In this document: positions 34,562-42,489 of the stretch, one piece after another
How the letters are laid out: each line of letters starts with the position of its first letter
Numbering within the stretch: position 1 is the first letter of the stretch
Assembly: GCA_028284585.1 (NCBI GenBank)
Contig: JANQRK010000028.1
Span: 1-49,169 of the forward strand
From: Chromatiales bacterium
GTDB taxonomy: Bacteria; Pseudomonadota; Gammaproteobacteria; Chromatiales; Chromatiaceae
Length of the DNA stretch: 49,169 nucleotides
Direction of reading: 5' to 3'
Made by a program: the position numbers and the translations under genes
The notes under the pieces: generated by a model
What the model saw: the letters and a program-made list of their open reading frames with translations, nothing else
Databases searched by the model: none
Told to the model about the DNA's origin: nothing

Positions 34562-35906
34562 CGACGACGGCCTGGCCGGTCACCGCGTCGTCCACCCAGC
34601 GCGCTAGCACCTTTGCGGCCTCGCGGCGCTTCTCGATCATCGGATCGCGGTTGTAGGTGCGCTCGACCATCCCGACGGTGTGACCGAGATATTTTTCACA
34701 CACGTAGGGGTCGATGCCTTCCTGCGCGAGCACGGTGCGAGCGGTGCGTCGAAGATCGTGCACGGTGAAATAGTCGACCGCGAGCATCGGTTCACCATCC
34801 GAATCCTTGGCTGCCAGCAATCGCCGCAGCGCGTGGCCCAAAGCCTTATCGTCGATCGGTTGGCTAGCTTTTCTCGGATCGGTTTTGCTCGGCGAGGCCA
34901 ACACCCAGGCCGAATCGCCGGCCAGTTTCCTCAGGCGCCGAAGTATCAAAACGGTCTGCGGGGCGATCGGCTGCACAAAGGCGCTCGCGTTCTTAGCGCG
35001 CACCTTGCTGAGTTTCAGATTCTCGGCCCGGACCGTGATCGTCTTGGCACTGAAGTCCACGTCCTGCCATTTCATGGTCCGCAGTTCGCTGGATCTCAAG
35101 CCGGTCAGCAGCAGCACCTTGAACGCCAGGCGGGTCACCTCCGCCAGCTTCGGCGCCTGATCGAGTGCCTGATAGAACCGGCGGACATCCTCGGCCGATA
35201 GCACCCGATCACGCTCCTGGTGCGGCTCGACCCCCAGCGCGCTCGCGTCCAGCCCTGCAGTAGGGTCCTGCTTGAGCAGCCCTGCCCCGACCGCATAACT
35301 GAACATCTGACGGGTCAGGCCGAAAATCTTCTTGGCACGCACCGGGGCCGGTTTGGATTCGCGAGGCGCGTTCCCGTTGGGTAGGGGCGGACGCTTTACC
35401 TTGGTACCCCGCACGACGTTTTCGATCATTGCGGCCACGTCGCGCGGCCTGACGGCCTCCAGCGCCTTTTTGCCCAGCCAGGGGGCGACGTGCCGCTGCA
35501 AATCCTCTAGTGCCTCGCCGGGTCGCTTACGGCGCCTGACCAGTACGGCGGCATGAAACCGCTCGATCAGGTCGTCGACGGTCTTCACGTCGCGGTCGAA
35601 AATATTCTCGCCGCTAAGCCGCGCCTCGGCCGCGTCGTCTTTCAGTTCCTCCAGGCGCTGCCGCGCCTTGGTGAGTGACAGTTGCCCGGAGCCTTTGCCG
35701 TACTGGCCCAGGGTGATGCGCTTCAGGCGTCCTCCGAAATGGGTGGACCACACAAATGTTTTCCTGCCGGACGGTTCGACGCGAACCCGCAGACCGGGAC
35801 AGCCCAGGTCGCCTAGCTCACGACGCTGCCCGGGTAGGGGTTTTAGGTTGTCGAGTTCCTTCGCCGTCTTGAAGTGACGCGATCGGTCATACTGGGCTCT
35901 CGCCAT
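34551..35906 (-). CDS. int: Tyrosine integrase, P4 type
   Basis: The 451-aa site-specific recombinase has an N-terminal arm-binding domain (residues 15-100, GDLGCPGLRVRVEPSGRKTF), a SAM-like core-binding domain (about 108-210) and a catalytic domain. The catalytic residues are all present: Arg271 (LTGLRSSEL), His383 and Arg386 (VHDLRRTAR), His409 (YLGHT) and the nucleophile Tyr418 (RTYNR). A GGGAGCG ribosome site precedes the ATG. It lies about 200 bases from attR and reads away from it. The matching att repeats show that it has acted on the 3' end of tRNA-Arg. Confidence 0.95.
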   Translation of the reverse strand: MARAQYDRSRHFKTAKELDNLKPLPGQRRELGDLGCPGLRVRVEPSGRKTFVWSTHFGGRLKRITLGQYGKGSGQLSLTKARQRLEELKDDAAEARLSGENIFDRDVKTVDDLIERFHAAVLVRRRKRPGEALEDLQRHVAPWLGKKALEAVRPRDVAAMIENVVRGTKVKRPPLPNGNAPRESKPAPVRAKKIFGLTRQMFSYAVGAGLLKQDPTAGLDASALGVEPHQERDRVLSAEDVRRFYQALDQAPKLAEVTRLAFKVLLLTGLRSSELRTMKWQDVDFSAKTITVRAENLKLSKVRAKNASAFVQPIAPQTVLILRRLRKLAGDSAWVLASPSKTDPRKASQPIDDKALGHALRRLLAAKDSDGEPMLAVDYFTVHDLRRTARTVLAQEGIDPYVCEKYLGHTVGMVERTYNRDPMIEKRREAAKVLARWVDDAVTGQAVVGER

Positions 35907-35934
35907 GTTCGCTCCCGTACAGTGAACGTGGTCT

Positions 35935-35969
35935 GACCCCCGCCTAAGTTCGCACCTTGGGCGGGGGTC
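35935..35969. promoter_or_regulatory. Strong hairpin upstream of int
   Basis: GACCCCCGCC (35935-35944) pairs with GGCGGGGGTC (35960-35969). The stem extends inward with TAAG/CTTG to about 14 bp and one G-T pair. It lies in the int leader or promoter on the minus strand and could limit int expression or insulate it from attR-side transcription. Confidence 0.5.
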
Positions 35970-35973
35970 GCTT

Positions 35974-35993
35974 CGGGTTAACGCTCGGGTTAA
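35974..35993 (+). repeat. Integrase arm-type sites, right end
   Basis: CGGGTTAA occurs at 35974-35981 and 35986-35993, starts 12 bases apart, matching the pair at the left end in sequence, spacing and orientation. Confidence 0.65.
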
Positions 35994-36044
35994 TTCTAAT
36001 CAGAAAAGGTCAGCAACGGAAGGCAACGGCTAGCAACATCAGAA

Positions 36045-36063
36045 ATACCGTAAATTACGGTAT
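36045..36063. promoter_or_regulatory. 19-bp perfect palindrome ATACCGTAAATTACGGTAT
   Basis: Nine-base perfect arms around a single A lie between the arm sites and attR. Its AT-rich symmetry is typical of a repressor or excisionase site. Short GCAACGG repeats lie just before it (36012-36030). Confidence 0.55.
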
Positions 36064-36112
36064 CAAATGGATTTTTTGTTGTTTCTAAGCGTTGCTTTCC
36101 GAACGCTCAGGA

Positions 36113-36162
36113 CGCCCTCCGAAGGCGGGGGTCACAGGTTCGAATCCTGTCGGGCGCGCCAA
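36113..36162 (+). repeat. attR: second copy of the tRNA-Arg 3' half
   Basis: This exact 50-bp repeat of 26818-26867 holds the anticodon arm, T-arm and CCA but no 5' half, so it is not a functional tRNA. It marks the right end of the element. Confidence 0.95.
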
Positions 36163-36174
36163 CTCTACCCTCTT

Positions 36175-36307
36175 TTTCGCCTATGCCACGGCCCGCGCAG
36201 ACCTTCGGGATTTGGTCGCACGCGACCTGCTGGAGGAGTTCCATCCGAAGGGTGCGAGAGCGGTGGTATACAAACCGTGCGGAGAACTCGCATCGATGGT
36301 GGCTTGA
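36175..36307 (+). pseudogene. Fragment resembling a Fic-protein C-terminal winged helix
   Basis: The frame reading FAYATARADLRDLVARDLLE, then EFHPKGARAVVYKP and a stop, resembles the end of Fic-family regulators (pattern SRATATRDLxxLVxxGxLxxxGxGRSTxY). There is no start codon outside the att repeat and no Fic catalytic core, so it is a remnant at best. The rest of 36163-36514 holds no gene. Confidence 0.4.
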
Positions 36308-36514
36308 ATCAGAATCGGGTCGAACTTCCACTATGAACGTTGACATAAAACCCGTCGAACCTCCCACGTGAGCGCGAAGATTCGCGACCAAATTCACGCT
36401 GCCAGCAAGCGCACCGTGCAAGCACCAGCACAATGGCACGGTGACAATTGTCGGCCGACTCTCCGGCATGCTAGCGTCCCTCGCCGAACGCCCCCACAAA
36501 ACTAAGGTTTCGCT

Positions 36515-36895
36515 ATGAAAAACACATTCAAAAAATCCGTTGCGATGGTCCTGATATTGACAACCAGCATGCTCGGCCTACCGATCGCCGGTCTGGCGGC
36601 CCCGATCGGCACCGAAACGCTGATTCAGCTCGACCAACGTGGTCAGTTGCTGTCCCGTGTCCAGTCGGAATTAGCACGCGATGATGTGCGCGCCGAGTTC
36701 CTCGAACAGGGGGTGTCACCCGCTGAGGTCGATGCACGGCTGGCCGCGTTGAGCACCGGGGAGCTGCAGATGCTCGCGGCAGAATTAGACGAGCTGCCTG
36801 CCGGCGGTAGCGTTCTCGGCGTGATCGGCGTGGTGTTCGTCGTCTTGCTGGTTCTCGAACTGATTGGTGTTACCAACATCTTCACGAGGATCTGA
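36515..36895 (+). CDS. PA2779-family membrane protein
   Basis: The 126-aa protein has a signal peptide (residues 1-29, LPIAGLAA). A helical charged middle follows (DDVRAEFLEQGVSPAEVDAR), then a C-terminal membrane helix (VLGVIGVVFVVLLVLELIGV). It matches the small partner that almost always precedes a PA2778-type cysteine peptidase. The function is not established. The pair is usually seen as one unit, and here the stop runs directly into the peptidase reading frame. Confidence 0.85.
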   Translation: MKNTFKKSVAMVLILTTSMLGLPIAGLAAPIGTETLIQLDQRGQLLSRVQSELARDDVRAEFLEQGVSPAEVDARLAALSTGELQMLAAELDELPAGGSVLGVIGVVFVVLLVLELIGVTNIFTRI

Positions 36896-36936
36896 GCGCG
36901 GCTATCCCGATACGCGGCCTGACAGCACTGCTTGCT

Positions 36937-37896
36937 GTGGCCGCAACGCTGTTGGCGGCTTGCGCGAGTCGGCCGCCGCTTTTGTCGTCCCTGATGCCTC
37001 CGCACGGCGGGCGCATCGAACTGCACGACACCCCTTTTTTTCCGCAAACCGCCTATCAATGCGGACCGGCTGCCCTCGCCACGGTGCTGAACGCAACCGG
37101 CGCAGTCGTGTCGCCGCAAGCCCTGACCGGCCAGGTTTACGTACCTGCAAAGAAAGGCTCATTGCAGGTGGAGATGCTTGCGGCGACACGTCGCGCCGGG
37201 CGTATCCCCTACCGCATCGAGCCGTCGTTATCGGCATTGCGCGCCGAACTGGATGCGAACCGCCCCGTACTGGTGCTGCAGAACCTCGGGCTGCGGGCAT
37301 TGCCGGTCTGGCACTATGCTGTCGTGATCGGTATGGATCCCGCCGACGACACCCTGATCCTGCGCTCCGGGACCCGACGTCGCGAGCGAACGCAAGCCCA
37401 CGACTTCTTGCGCAGTTGGCGGCTGGCCGAGCATTGGGCGGTGGTCGTCTTGCGCCCCGGTGAATTGCCTGCACGGGCCGCGGCGACGCGCCTTTTGGCG
37501 GCCACGGCGACCGCAGAACCCTTGTTGTCAACGGACGCTCGGCGCTTGGCCTACCACGCCGCGCTCGACCGCTGGCCGATGAACACTACGGCCCGATTCG
37601 GCTATGCCCTGGCCCTGCACGCCACCGGCGAACTCACTGCGGCGGAGCGCCAATACCGTCGCATCATCGCGCGCCAACCGCGACATGCCGCCGCGCTCAA
37701 CAACCTCGCCGAGGTACAGGCCGATCGCGGTTGCCGCGACATGGCGATCGCGACTGCCCAGCAGGCACTGGCCATCGCGAACGCGGAACAGCCAGCTCTC
37801 GTGGTACCGATCCGCACCACGCTCGAAGCACTCAATGCAACAGCAGCCGATCGCCACACATGCCAATCGGTCAACGACGGGAAAAGAGCGCCATAG
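36937..37896 (+). CDS. PA2778-family cysteine peptidase lipoprotein with TPR tail
   Basis: A C39-like papain-fold domain carries Cys42 in QCGPAALATVL and His126 in WHYAVVIG. A C-terminal TPR region (about 200-300, ALALHATGELTAAERQYRRI) follows. A lipobox LLAAC lies at residues 5-9. The annotated GTG gives a very short signal. In-frame sequence upstream reads IRGLTALLAVAATLLAAC, a full lipoprotein signal, yet it contains no ATG, GTG or TTG. Translation may start at the CTG at 36892, which overlaps the PA2779-gene stop as CTGA. Numbering here is from 36937. Biological role unknown; it is a partner of the preceding gene. Confidence 0.82.
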   Translation: MAATLLAACASRPPLLSSLMPPHGGRIELHDTPFFPQTAYQCGPAALATVLNATGAVVSPQALTGQVYVPAKKGSLQVEMLAATRRAGRIPYRIEPSLSALRAELDANRPVLVLQNLGLRALPVWHYAVVIGMDPADDTLILRSGTRRRERTQAHDFLRSWRLAEHWAVVVLRPGELPARAAATRLLAATATAEPLLSTDARRLAYHAALDRWPMNTTARFGYALALHATGELTAAERQYRRIIARQPRHAAALNNLAEVQADRGCRDMAIATAQQALAIANAEQPALVVPIRTTLEALNATAADRHTCQSVNDGKRAP

Positions 37897-38163
37897 CCCG
37901 AATAGGTCACCAGCATCCCGAGAGCCGGTGGGATTCGCAGCCCGGTGGCGCCGGTTTGGAACAAAATGATAGCCATAGCTATCGCTTGTGTGAAAACCAA
38001 GCCACAGCACACGAGAAACCATCGGCATTGGGATAGAGCCACGCCGGGTACGAACTGCGCCTACCGAATTCACCCTTCATCTGTGATTTGCTCTCTCACG
38101 CTCAGCAGCTTGCGAGGTAGGCGCCGTTCGGCTGGTGTTTGGGCTAGACAAAAACACAGGTCG

Positions 38164-39108
38164 TCAGCCCTGTGGTTCGACAATGTCAACGGCGTGGATA
38201 GCTTTGAGCTGCTCACGGATCCACATGCACATGGGTTCCTTGTGGAAGCGCTCGTGCCAGTAGAGACAAACCTGGGTGAACTCGGCGTCGGCCGGGAGGA
38301 ATGTATCTCGCACAACCAGATTGCGGCCACGGGCAAGTTCTTCGGCGAAGTGCTTCGGTAGCCGGAAGACCAGGTCGCTGCGCTCGCAGAAGGCTGCGAT
38401 GGACGTGAAGCCCGACAGACGTAGCGGTTGGCTCAGGTGGTCACCTGGGGCCAGGTGACCCTGGGCGACGAGCTCACGCTCCAGTAATCCTCCGCCTCGC
38501 CCAGTCAGCGAGATCAGGCCATGGCTAGCCGCAGCAACGCGTTCAGCGCTCAGGGGACCCTGAGCCAGCGGGTTGTCCGCGCTCATCACCAGCGCAAACC
38601 TCAAGGAGGCCAATTGCAGACGATGGAGCTCCGCGGTGCTGGCGCTGGGTTGGAACGGTGACAGCAAAAAGTGGACCTCGCCGCGCTCGAGCTGACCGAA
38701 GTGCTCGCGCGGCTCGCTCTTTACCTCGAGCACCATGCCTGGAGCAAGCCGTCGCATCCGCTCGAACAAGGGTGGGAGAAGCCAGCCGATCTCGGGCTCG
38801 GGACCGTAGAAGCGGACGGTCTTGGTGGAGATGGCTGGATCGAAGGCCGGCCCGGAGATCAAGCGCTCGGTATCCCCGAGGACTTGGGCCAGGGCCGTAA
38901 GCAAGCCTTCCGCGCGCGCGCTGAGCGCGTATCCGCGCGAAGTGTGCACCAACAAGGGGTCATCGAACATAGCTCGCAACCTCTGCAGGGCGCGGCTGAC
39001 GGCCGGCTGGCTCATGCCGAGTTGCTCGGCGGCCCGCGAGACATGACGGTCCTCCAGCAGCTGCCGCAATACAACGAGGAGATTCAGATCCAGGGCACGA
39101 AGATTCAT
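38164..39108 (-). CDS. LysR-family transcriptional regulator
   Basis: The 314-aa protein has the LysR N-terminal winged helix (LRALDLNLLVVLRQLLEDRH, then VSRAAEQLGMSQPAVSRALQ). An effector-binding domain of about 220 residues follows. It is divergent from the cytochrome b561 gene, with 117 bases between the starts, so it probably controls that gene and itself. The operator candidate is the nested inverted repeat at 39122-39155. The effector is unknown. Confidence 0.9.
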   Translation of the reverse strand: MNLRALDLNLLVVLRQLLEDRHVSRAAEQLGMSQPAVSRALQRLRAMFDDPLLVHTSRGYALSARAEGLLTALAQVLGDTERLISGPAFDPAISTKTVRFYGPEPEIGWLLPPLFERMRRLAPGMVLEVKSEPREHFGQLERGEVHFLLSPFQPSASTAELHRLQLASLRFALVMSADNPLAQGPLSAERVAAASHGLISLTGRGGGLLERELVAQGHLAPGDHLSQPLRLSGFTSIAAFCERSDLVFRLPKHFAEELARGRNLVVRDTFLPADAEFTQVCLYWHERFHKEPMCMWIREQLKAIHAVDIVEPQG

Positions 39109-39121
39109 CTTTTGGATACGT

Positions 39122-39155
39122 ACTATCAGAGATATGCATTAGACGCATAGATAGT
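39122..39155. promoter_or_regulatory. Candidate LysR operator
   Basis: ACTATC (39122) and GATAGT (39150) enclose ATGC-N7-GCAT (39134-39148): two nested dyads between divergent genes. LysR proteins bind T-N11-A type dyads in just such intergenic positions. Confidence 0.55.
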
Positions 39156-39225
39156 CGCAACTTAGGCTCTCGCTGTCGATTACAACGTTCGCCGGATCGG
39201 CGGCAATTGCTTGGGAGATGCCCAT

Positions 39226-39798
39226 ATGAGACTCGATTCGCCCACCAGACTGAGCCCAAACACCCTGGCCCTGCACTGGGTCGTCGCCTTCGGTGTGATC
39301 GCCCTACTTGCCACGGGGCTTTATATGGAACAGACCGGCGCCTATGCCCTGTATCCCTGGCACAAATCGTTCGGCGTCCTGATCGCCCTATTTGTGGTCC
39401 TGCGCGTGGATTGGCGGATCCGTAACGGTTGGCCCCCGCACGTCGGCGACCACACACCGGTTGGGAACCTGTTATCAAAGGCCGTCCACTGGCTGCTCAT
39501 CATCGGCACCGCACTGATGCCGATCACGGGCTTCTTGATGTCGGCCATGGGCGGACACGGCGTTGCCTTCTTTGGTATCGAACTGGTCGCCCCCAACCCG
39601 GATCCGGCCGACCCACAGGAGGTCGTGGCGCACAATGCCGCCCTCGCGCAGGTTACGCACACCCTACATGGCTGGGGCGGCAACCTACTCATCGGCGCCG
39701 TCGCCCTGCATGTCATGGGGGCCCTCAAGCACCACCTGATCGACCGGGACGGGACCCTGCGGCGCATGCTCGGGACCGAGGTAGGCACGGCGCCCTGA
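39226..39798 (+). CDS. Cytochrome b561 (di-heme membrane protein)
   Basis: The ATG at 39226 has GGGAGA 7 bases upstream and gives 190 aa. A TTG at 39211 overlaps that ribosome site and is rejected. Four membrane helices are evident, with histidines placed to bind two b hemes: LHWVV (His17), WHKSFG (His46), VHWLL, LHGWGG and LHVMGALKHH. Proteins of this family move electrons between quinol and superoxide or periplasmic acceptors. The divergent LysR gene suggests redox- or metabolite-responsive expression. Confidence 0.9.
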   Translation: MRLDSPTRLSPNTLALHWVVAFGVIALLATGLYMEQTGAYALYPWHKSFGVLIALFVVLRVDWRIRNGWPPHVGDHTPVGNLLSKAVHWLLIIGTALMPITGFLMSAMGGHGVAFFGIELVAPNPDPADPQEVVAHNAALAQVTHTLHGWGGNLLIGAVALHVMGALKHHLIDRDGTLRRMLGTEVGTAP

Positions 39799-39904
39799 GC
39801 GCCAGGCCGATCGGCGGCTGTCCCAAAGTGGAGGCCCGCCTGCTGCGTCACACAACACCCAGCCACCCGTGCCCGGGGAGCGAGCCACCCTTGGGACAAA
39901 ACGC

Positions 39905-40838
39905 GTGAGCCGCCGGGTAGAGACGGCCTTTCTGCCTGCGGCCCTGGAGATCCAGGAGGCTCCGCCGTCACCGACGGGCCGAGCGATCCTCTGGACCATA
40001 CCAGTGTTCTTCGTGCTCCCACTGGCCTGGGCAGCGTTGAGCGAGGTGGATATCGTCTTGGTCGCGCAGGGGCACATCATCCCGAGCGGACACAGCAAGA
40101 CGGTGCAGCCGCTAGATGTCGGGACGGTCCGCACCATCCATGTGAAAGAGGGGCAGCAGGTCCAGGCTGGAGATGTTTTGATCGAACTCGACACCACCCC
40201 AGCAGGGACCGATGTTAAGCGTCTGCGCAAAGGCCCGGCGATGCAGCCCGCGAAATCGACCGATATCAGCAGATCACCGACCGGCTGCATCGCGAACACC
40301 TGCCAGCGACACAGGAGTTGAACGCAAACAGCGATCGTGTACTTGTCCAGCAATGGCAAGAGTTCCAAGACAGGCTCACGGTGCTCCGCCACGAACAGGA
40401 TAAGCAGCGCGCCCCCATGCGCAGCGCGCAGCGCCAAGTCGACAAGCTCGAGGCCCTGCTGCCTATCGTTTCCCGTCGCGCCAAAAACCGATGGTGATCG
40501 TACCGAAGGACAACGCGCTGGAGGTCGAAGCAACCTTGGAGAACAAGGACATCGGCTTCGTCGAAGTCGGTCAGCAAACGGAAGTCAAGGTGGATACTTT
40601 CCCGTTCACAAAGTACGGCACGACAAATGGTGAAATCATTGATATTTCCAATGACGCTGTCGCGGATGAACAGAGCGGATTGGTGTACAAGATGCGGGCG
40701 GCGATGGTGCACGCTACGGTCGGGGTCAATGGCAAATTGGTAAAGTTGCATCCGGGGATGACGGCGACGGTGGAAACGAAAACCGGTGCGCGCAAGATGA
40801 TTGAGTTTTTCTTGAGCCCGCTTCTGCGCTATGCATAG
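39905..40838 (+). pseudogene. Broken HlyD-type type I secretion adaptor
   Basis: Homology runs through three frames. From the GTG at 39905: membrane anchor and lipoyl-type domain (ILWTIPVFFVLPLAWAAL, then GTVRTIHVKEGQQVQAGDVL). From about 40252: coiled coil (EIDRYQQITDRLHREHLPAT to RRAKNRW-stop). From 40491: the beta-barrel end (VIVPKDNALEVEATLENKDI to FFLSPLLRYA). Two frameshifts and a missing central segment of perhaps 150 residues make it non-functional. It was the membrane fusion protein of a type I exporter; the following genes look like its cargo. Confidence 0.85.
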
Positions 40839-40897
40839 GAAAGTGCGAAAGAGTGGTGAGAGATACGGCAAGACTTTGGTTAATGAGTAAACAATGA

Positions 40898-41416
40898 ATG
40901 AAAACAGGTAAGCACCTACCGCAGCACCGAATCCTGGGCTCAACTATCTTCGGTGTTCTCCTCAGCATCATCGGGGCTTTCTTGGTAGCCCTGGTCTTGG
41001 CGATTGCTTTCTATGAGGGACGTAAGGCGTGCTGGGATTTTCGAATAGACCGCATGTGCCAAAGAGATGGAGGGGTCACGGTGTTCGAAAAAATTCGATT
41101 GACTCAAGATGAGTACGAGCGGCTGGGTGGCAGGATGGGCGAAATACCGATTCCAGCGCGAGCAACTGCGGATGCTTCGGCAGCGTTTGTTTCTGACACA
41201 AAGGATAAGTTTATTCGTGAGCAATCCCCGAGTGTATGGCGGTCAGAGTCAACGATCTACGCTCTAGATAGTAACCGCAAGATCGCACGTTATGTGTCAT
41301 GTACGAGAAGGGGAGGCGACTTCCCTGCTTATGCGCATCCCAGCTATTTTCTCTGTAATAATGAAACCATATCAACAAGCAAAGAAATATTTATAATCGA
41401 AGGAATAGATGAATGA
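40898..41416 (+). CDS. Membrane-anchored protein of unknown function
   Basis: The 172-aa protein has one membrane helix (about residues 15-38, STIFGVLLSIIGAFLVALVL) and a soluble part with three or four cysteines and no family I recognise. It overlaps the next gene by ATGA. Its position between a type I secretion adaptor and a truncated secreted protein suggests an accessory role in that cluster, perhaps immunity or anchoring, but this is inference. Composition is more AT-rich than its neighbours. Confidence 0.6.
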   Translation: MKTGKHLPQHRILGSTIFGVLLSIIGAFLVALVLAIAFYEGRKACWDFRIDRMCQRDGGVTVFEKIRLTQDEYERLGGRMGEIPIPARATADASAAFVSDTKDKFIREQSPSVWRSESTIYALDSNRKIARYVSCTRRGGDFPAYAHPSYFLCNNETISTSKEIFIIEGIDE

Positions 41417-41643
41417 GCAATGTGCTTTTCAATTCATCCGAACTTGCCCTCGCCAGTCACGACGCTCTAAGCAATGCAGCAACTCAATTCGATAAAAATA
41501 TAGCTGCTCTAAGAATCGCTGGAATGTCGGCAGGGCAGGCGGAAGAGTTTGCTAAGCGCTACCCCACAGCAGTACAGCAGTTCAATGACGGATTTAGCTT
41601 CTACACGACATTATGCGGTCGGTGTGCTCGGCTTGGGGGCTAA
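41413..41643 (+). pseudogene. N-terminal stub of a type I-secreted (lipase/RTX-like) protein
   Basis: MSNVLFNSSELALASHDALS, then GMSAGQAEEFAKRYPTAVQQ, resembles the first 60 residues of large calcium-binding secreted proteins with a lipase-like domain. After SFYT (about 41605) the frame enters antisense ubiV sequence and stops within 13 codons. The gene was therefore cut by a rearrangement. The nearby hlyD remnant supports a former type I secretion locus. Confidence 0.6.
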
Positions 41644-42473
41644 TTAGCTGTACATCGACCTCGAGCCGGCGGATCTCGTCGAGGTGGCCCAGTAGGCTAT
41701 TGGTCTTGGCCGATAAGGTGTGGGTTCCGTTAAGCAACAGAAAGGGTTCCTGTTCGCGGGTCGACATAAAACGGCCTTCCAGGTAGTCGAGGCAGACGAA
41801 CTGGCAATCGTCCTTGGGCAGATTGTGTGGGCGAGCGGTAAGGCAAAGACAGCGTCAACGGCATGCGGCCGCAAGCGAACAGCTCGGTCTCGAGATCATC
41901 CGGGCGCTGCGCCTGCATGTCGGCTAGGTTCTCGCGAGAAAGAATGCAGCGCCCCTCGACCATCACGCACAGGCTGCCGAAGCCGAACACCTCGATACTC
42001 ACCGGGCTGTTGTCGGCGACATGCCGGACCTGGGCGAGCGACGGGACTCGTGGCAAGACCGCCCGACGAATGCCGAGGTTCTCATGATAGAAGCGCAGGG
42101 CCTCGTAGTTGGTACCCGAGGCCTGCACCGACAGGTACAGGTTAAGGTCCGGCCAGCGCGAGCATGCGTAGTCCATTACACCGACGTCGGCCAGGATCAA
42201 CGCATCGACACCCAGCTCGGCCGCACTGTCGACCGCGCGTTGCCAGCGATCCCAGTTGGCCGCCTACGCGTAGGTATTGATCGCCATGAATACTCGGCGT
42301 CCCCGCGCATGGGCGTAGCGGATACCCTCGGCAGCCCGTTGCTGGTTGAAATTCGAGCCGGGAAAATGTCGAGCGTTGGTGTCATCGCGCAGTCCCAGGT
42401 AGACCGCATCGGCACCGTTGTCCACGGCAGCCTTGAGGGATGGCAGGTTACCTGCCGGACAGACCAATTCCAT
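41606..42473 (-). pseudogene. ubiU-ubiV deletion fusion, inactivated
   Basis: The ATG at 42473 starts MELVCPAGNLPSLKAAVDNG, a UbiU N-terminus (U32 peptidase family, oxygen-independent ubiquinone hydroxylation). A TAG at about 42263-42265 interrupts INTYA-stop-AANWDRW where family members usually continue. UbiU-like sequence runs to FGSLCVMVEGRCILS. After a short join it becomes UbiV-like: ELFACGRMPLTLS, then after a frameshift RPHNLPKDDCQFVCLDYLEG, FLLLNGTHTLSAKTNSLLGH and VDVQLISPQAEHTDRIM. It is cut off at the junction near 41606. Three separate lesions make it non-functional. Confidence 0.85.
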
Positions 42474-42489
42474 TGTATGTACCTCGTGG

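Larger units (their letters stand above)
26868..36162. mobile_element. Integrative element in tRNA-Arg, satellite-like, about 9.3 kb
   Basis: The element is defined by the 50-bp att repeats and by an intact tyrosine integrase next to attR. All coding genes are on the minus strand. It carries integrase, AlpA-like regulator, a replication operon (TOPRIM protein, CHC2 primase piece, RepA helicase), an iteron-like cluster, a nuclease-like protein, small unknowns and two secreted cargo proteins. No capsid, tail, terminase large subunit, relaxase or type IV secretion genes are recognisable. This composition suits a phage satellite or a self-replicating, non-conjugative integrative element. Confidence 0.9.

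Noticed and set aside
36092..36307. 71-codon ORF spanning attR
   Set aside because: Its start lies within or before the tRNA repeat, which translates to meaningless residues. Only the downstream part resembles a Fic C-terminus, so I listed that part as a fragment.
37528..38073. Minus-strand ORFs opposite the PA2778-type gene
   Set aside because: They overlap a well supported peptidase gene and show no consistent family resemblance.
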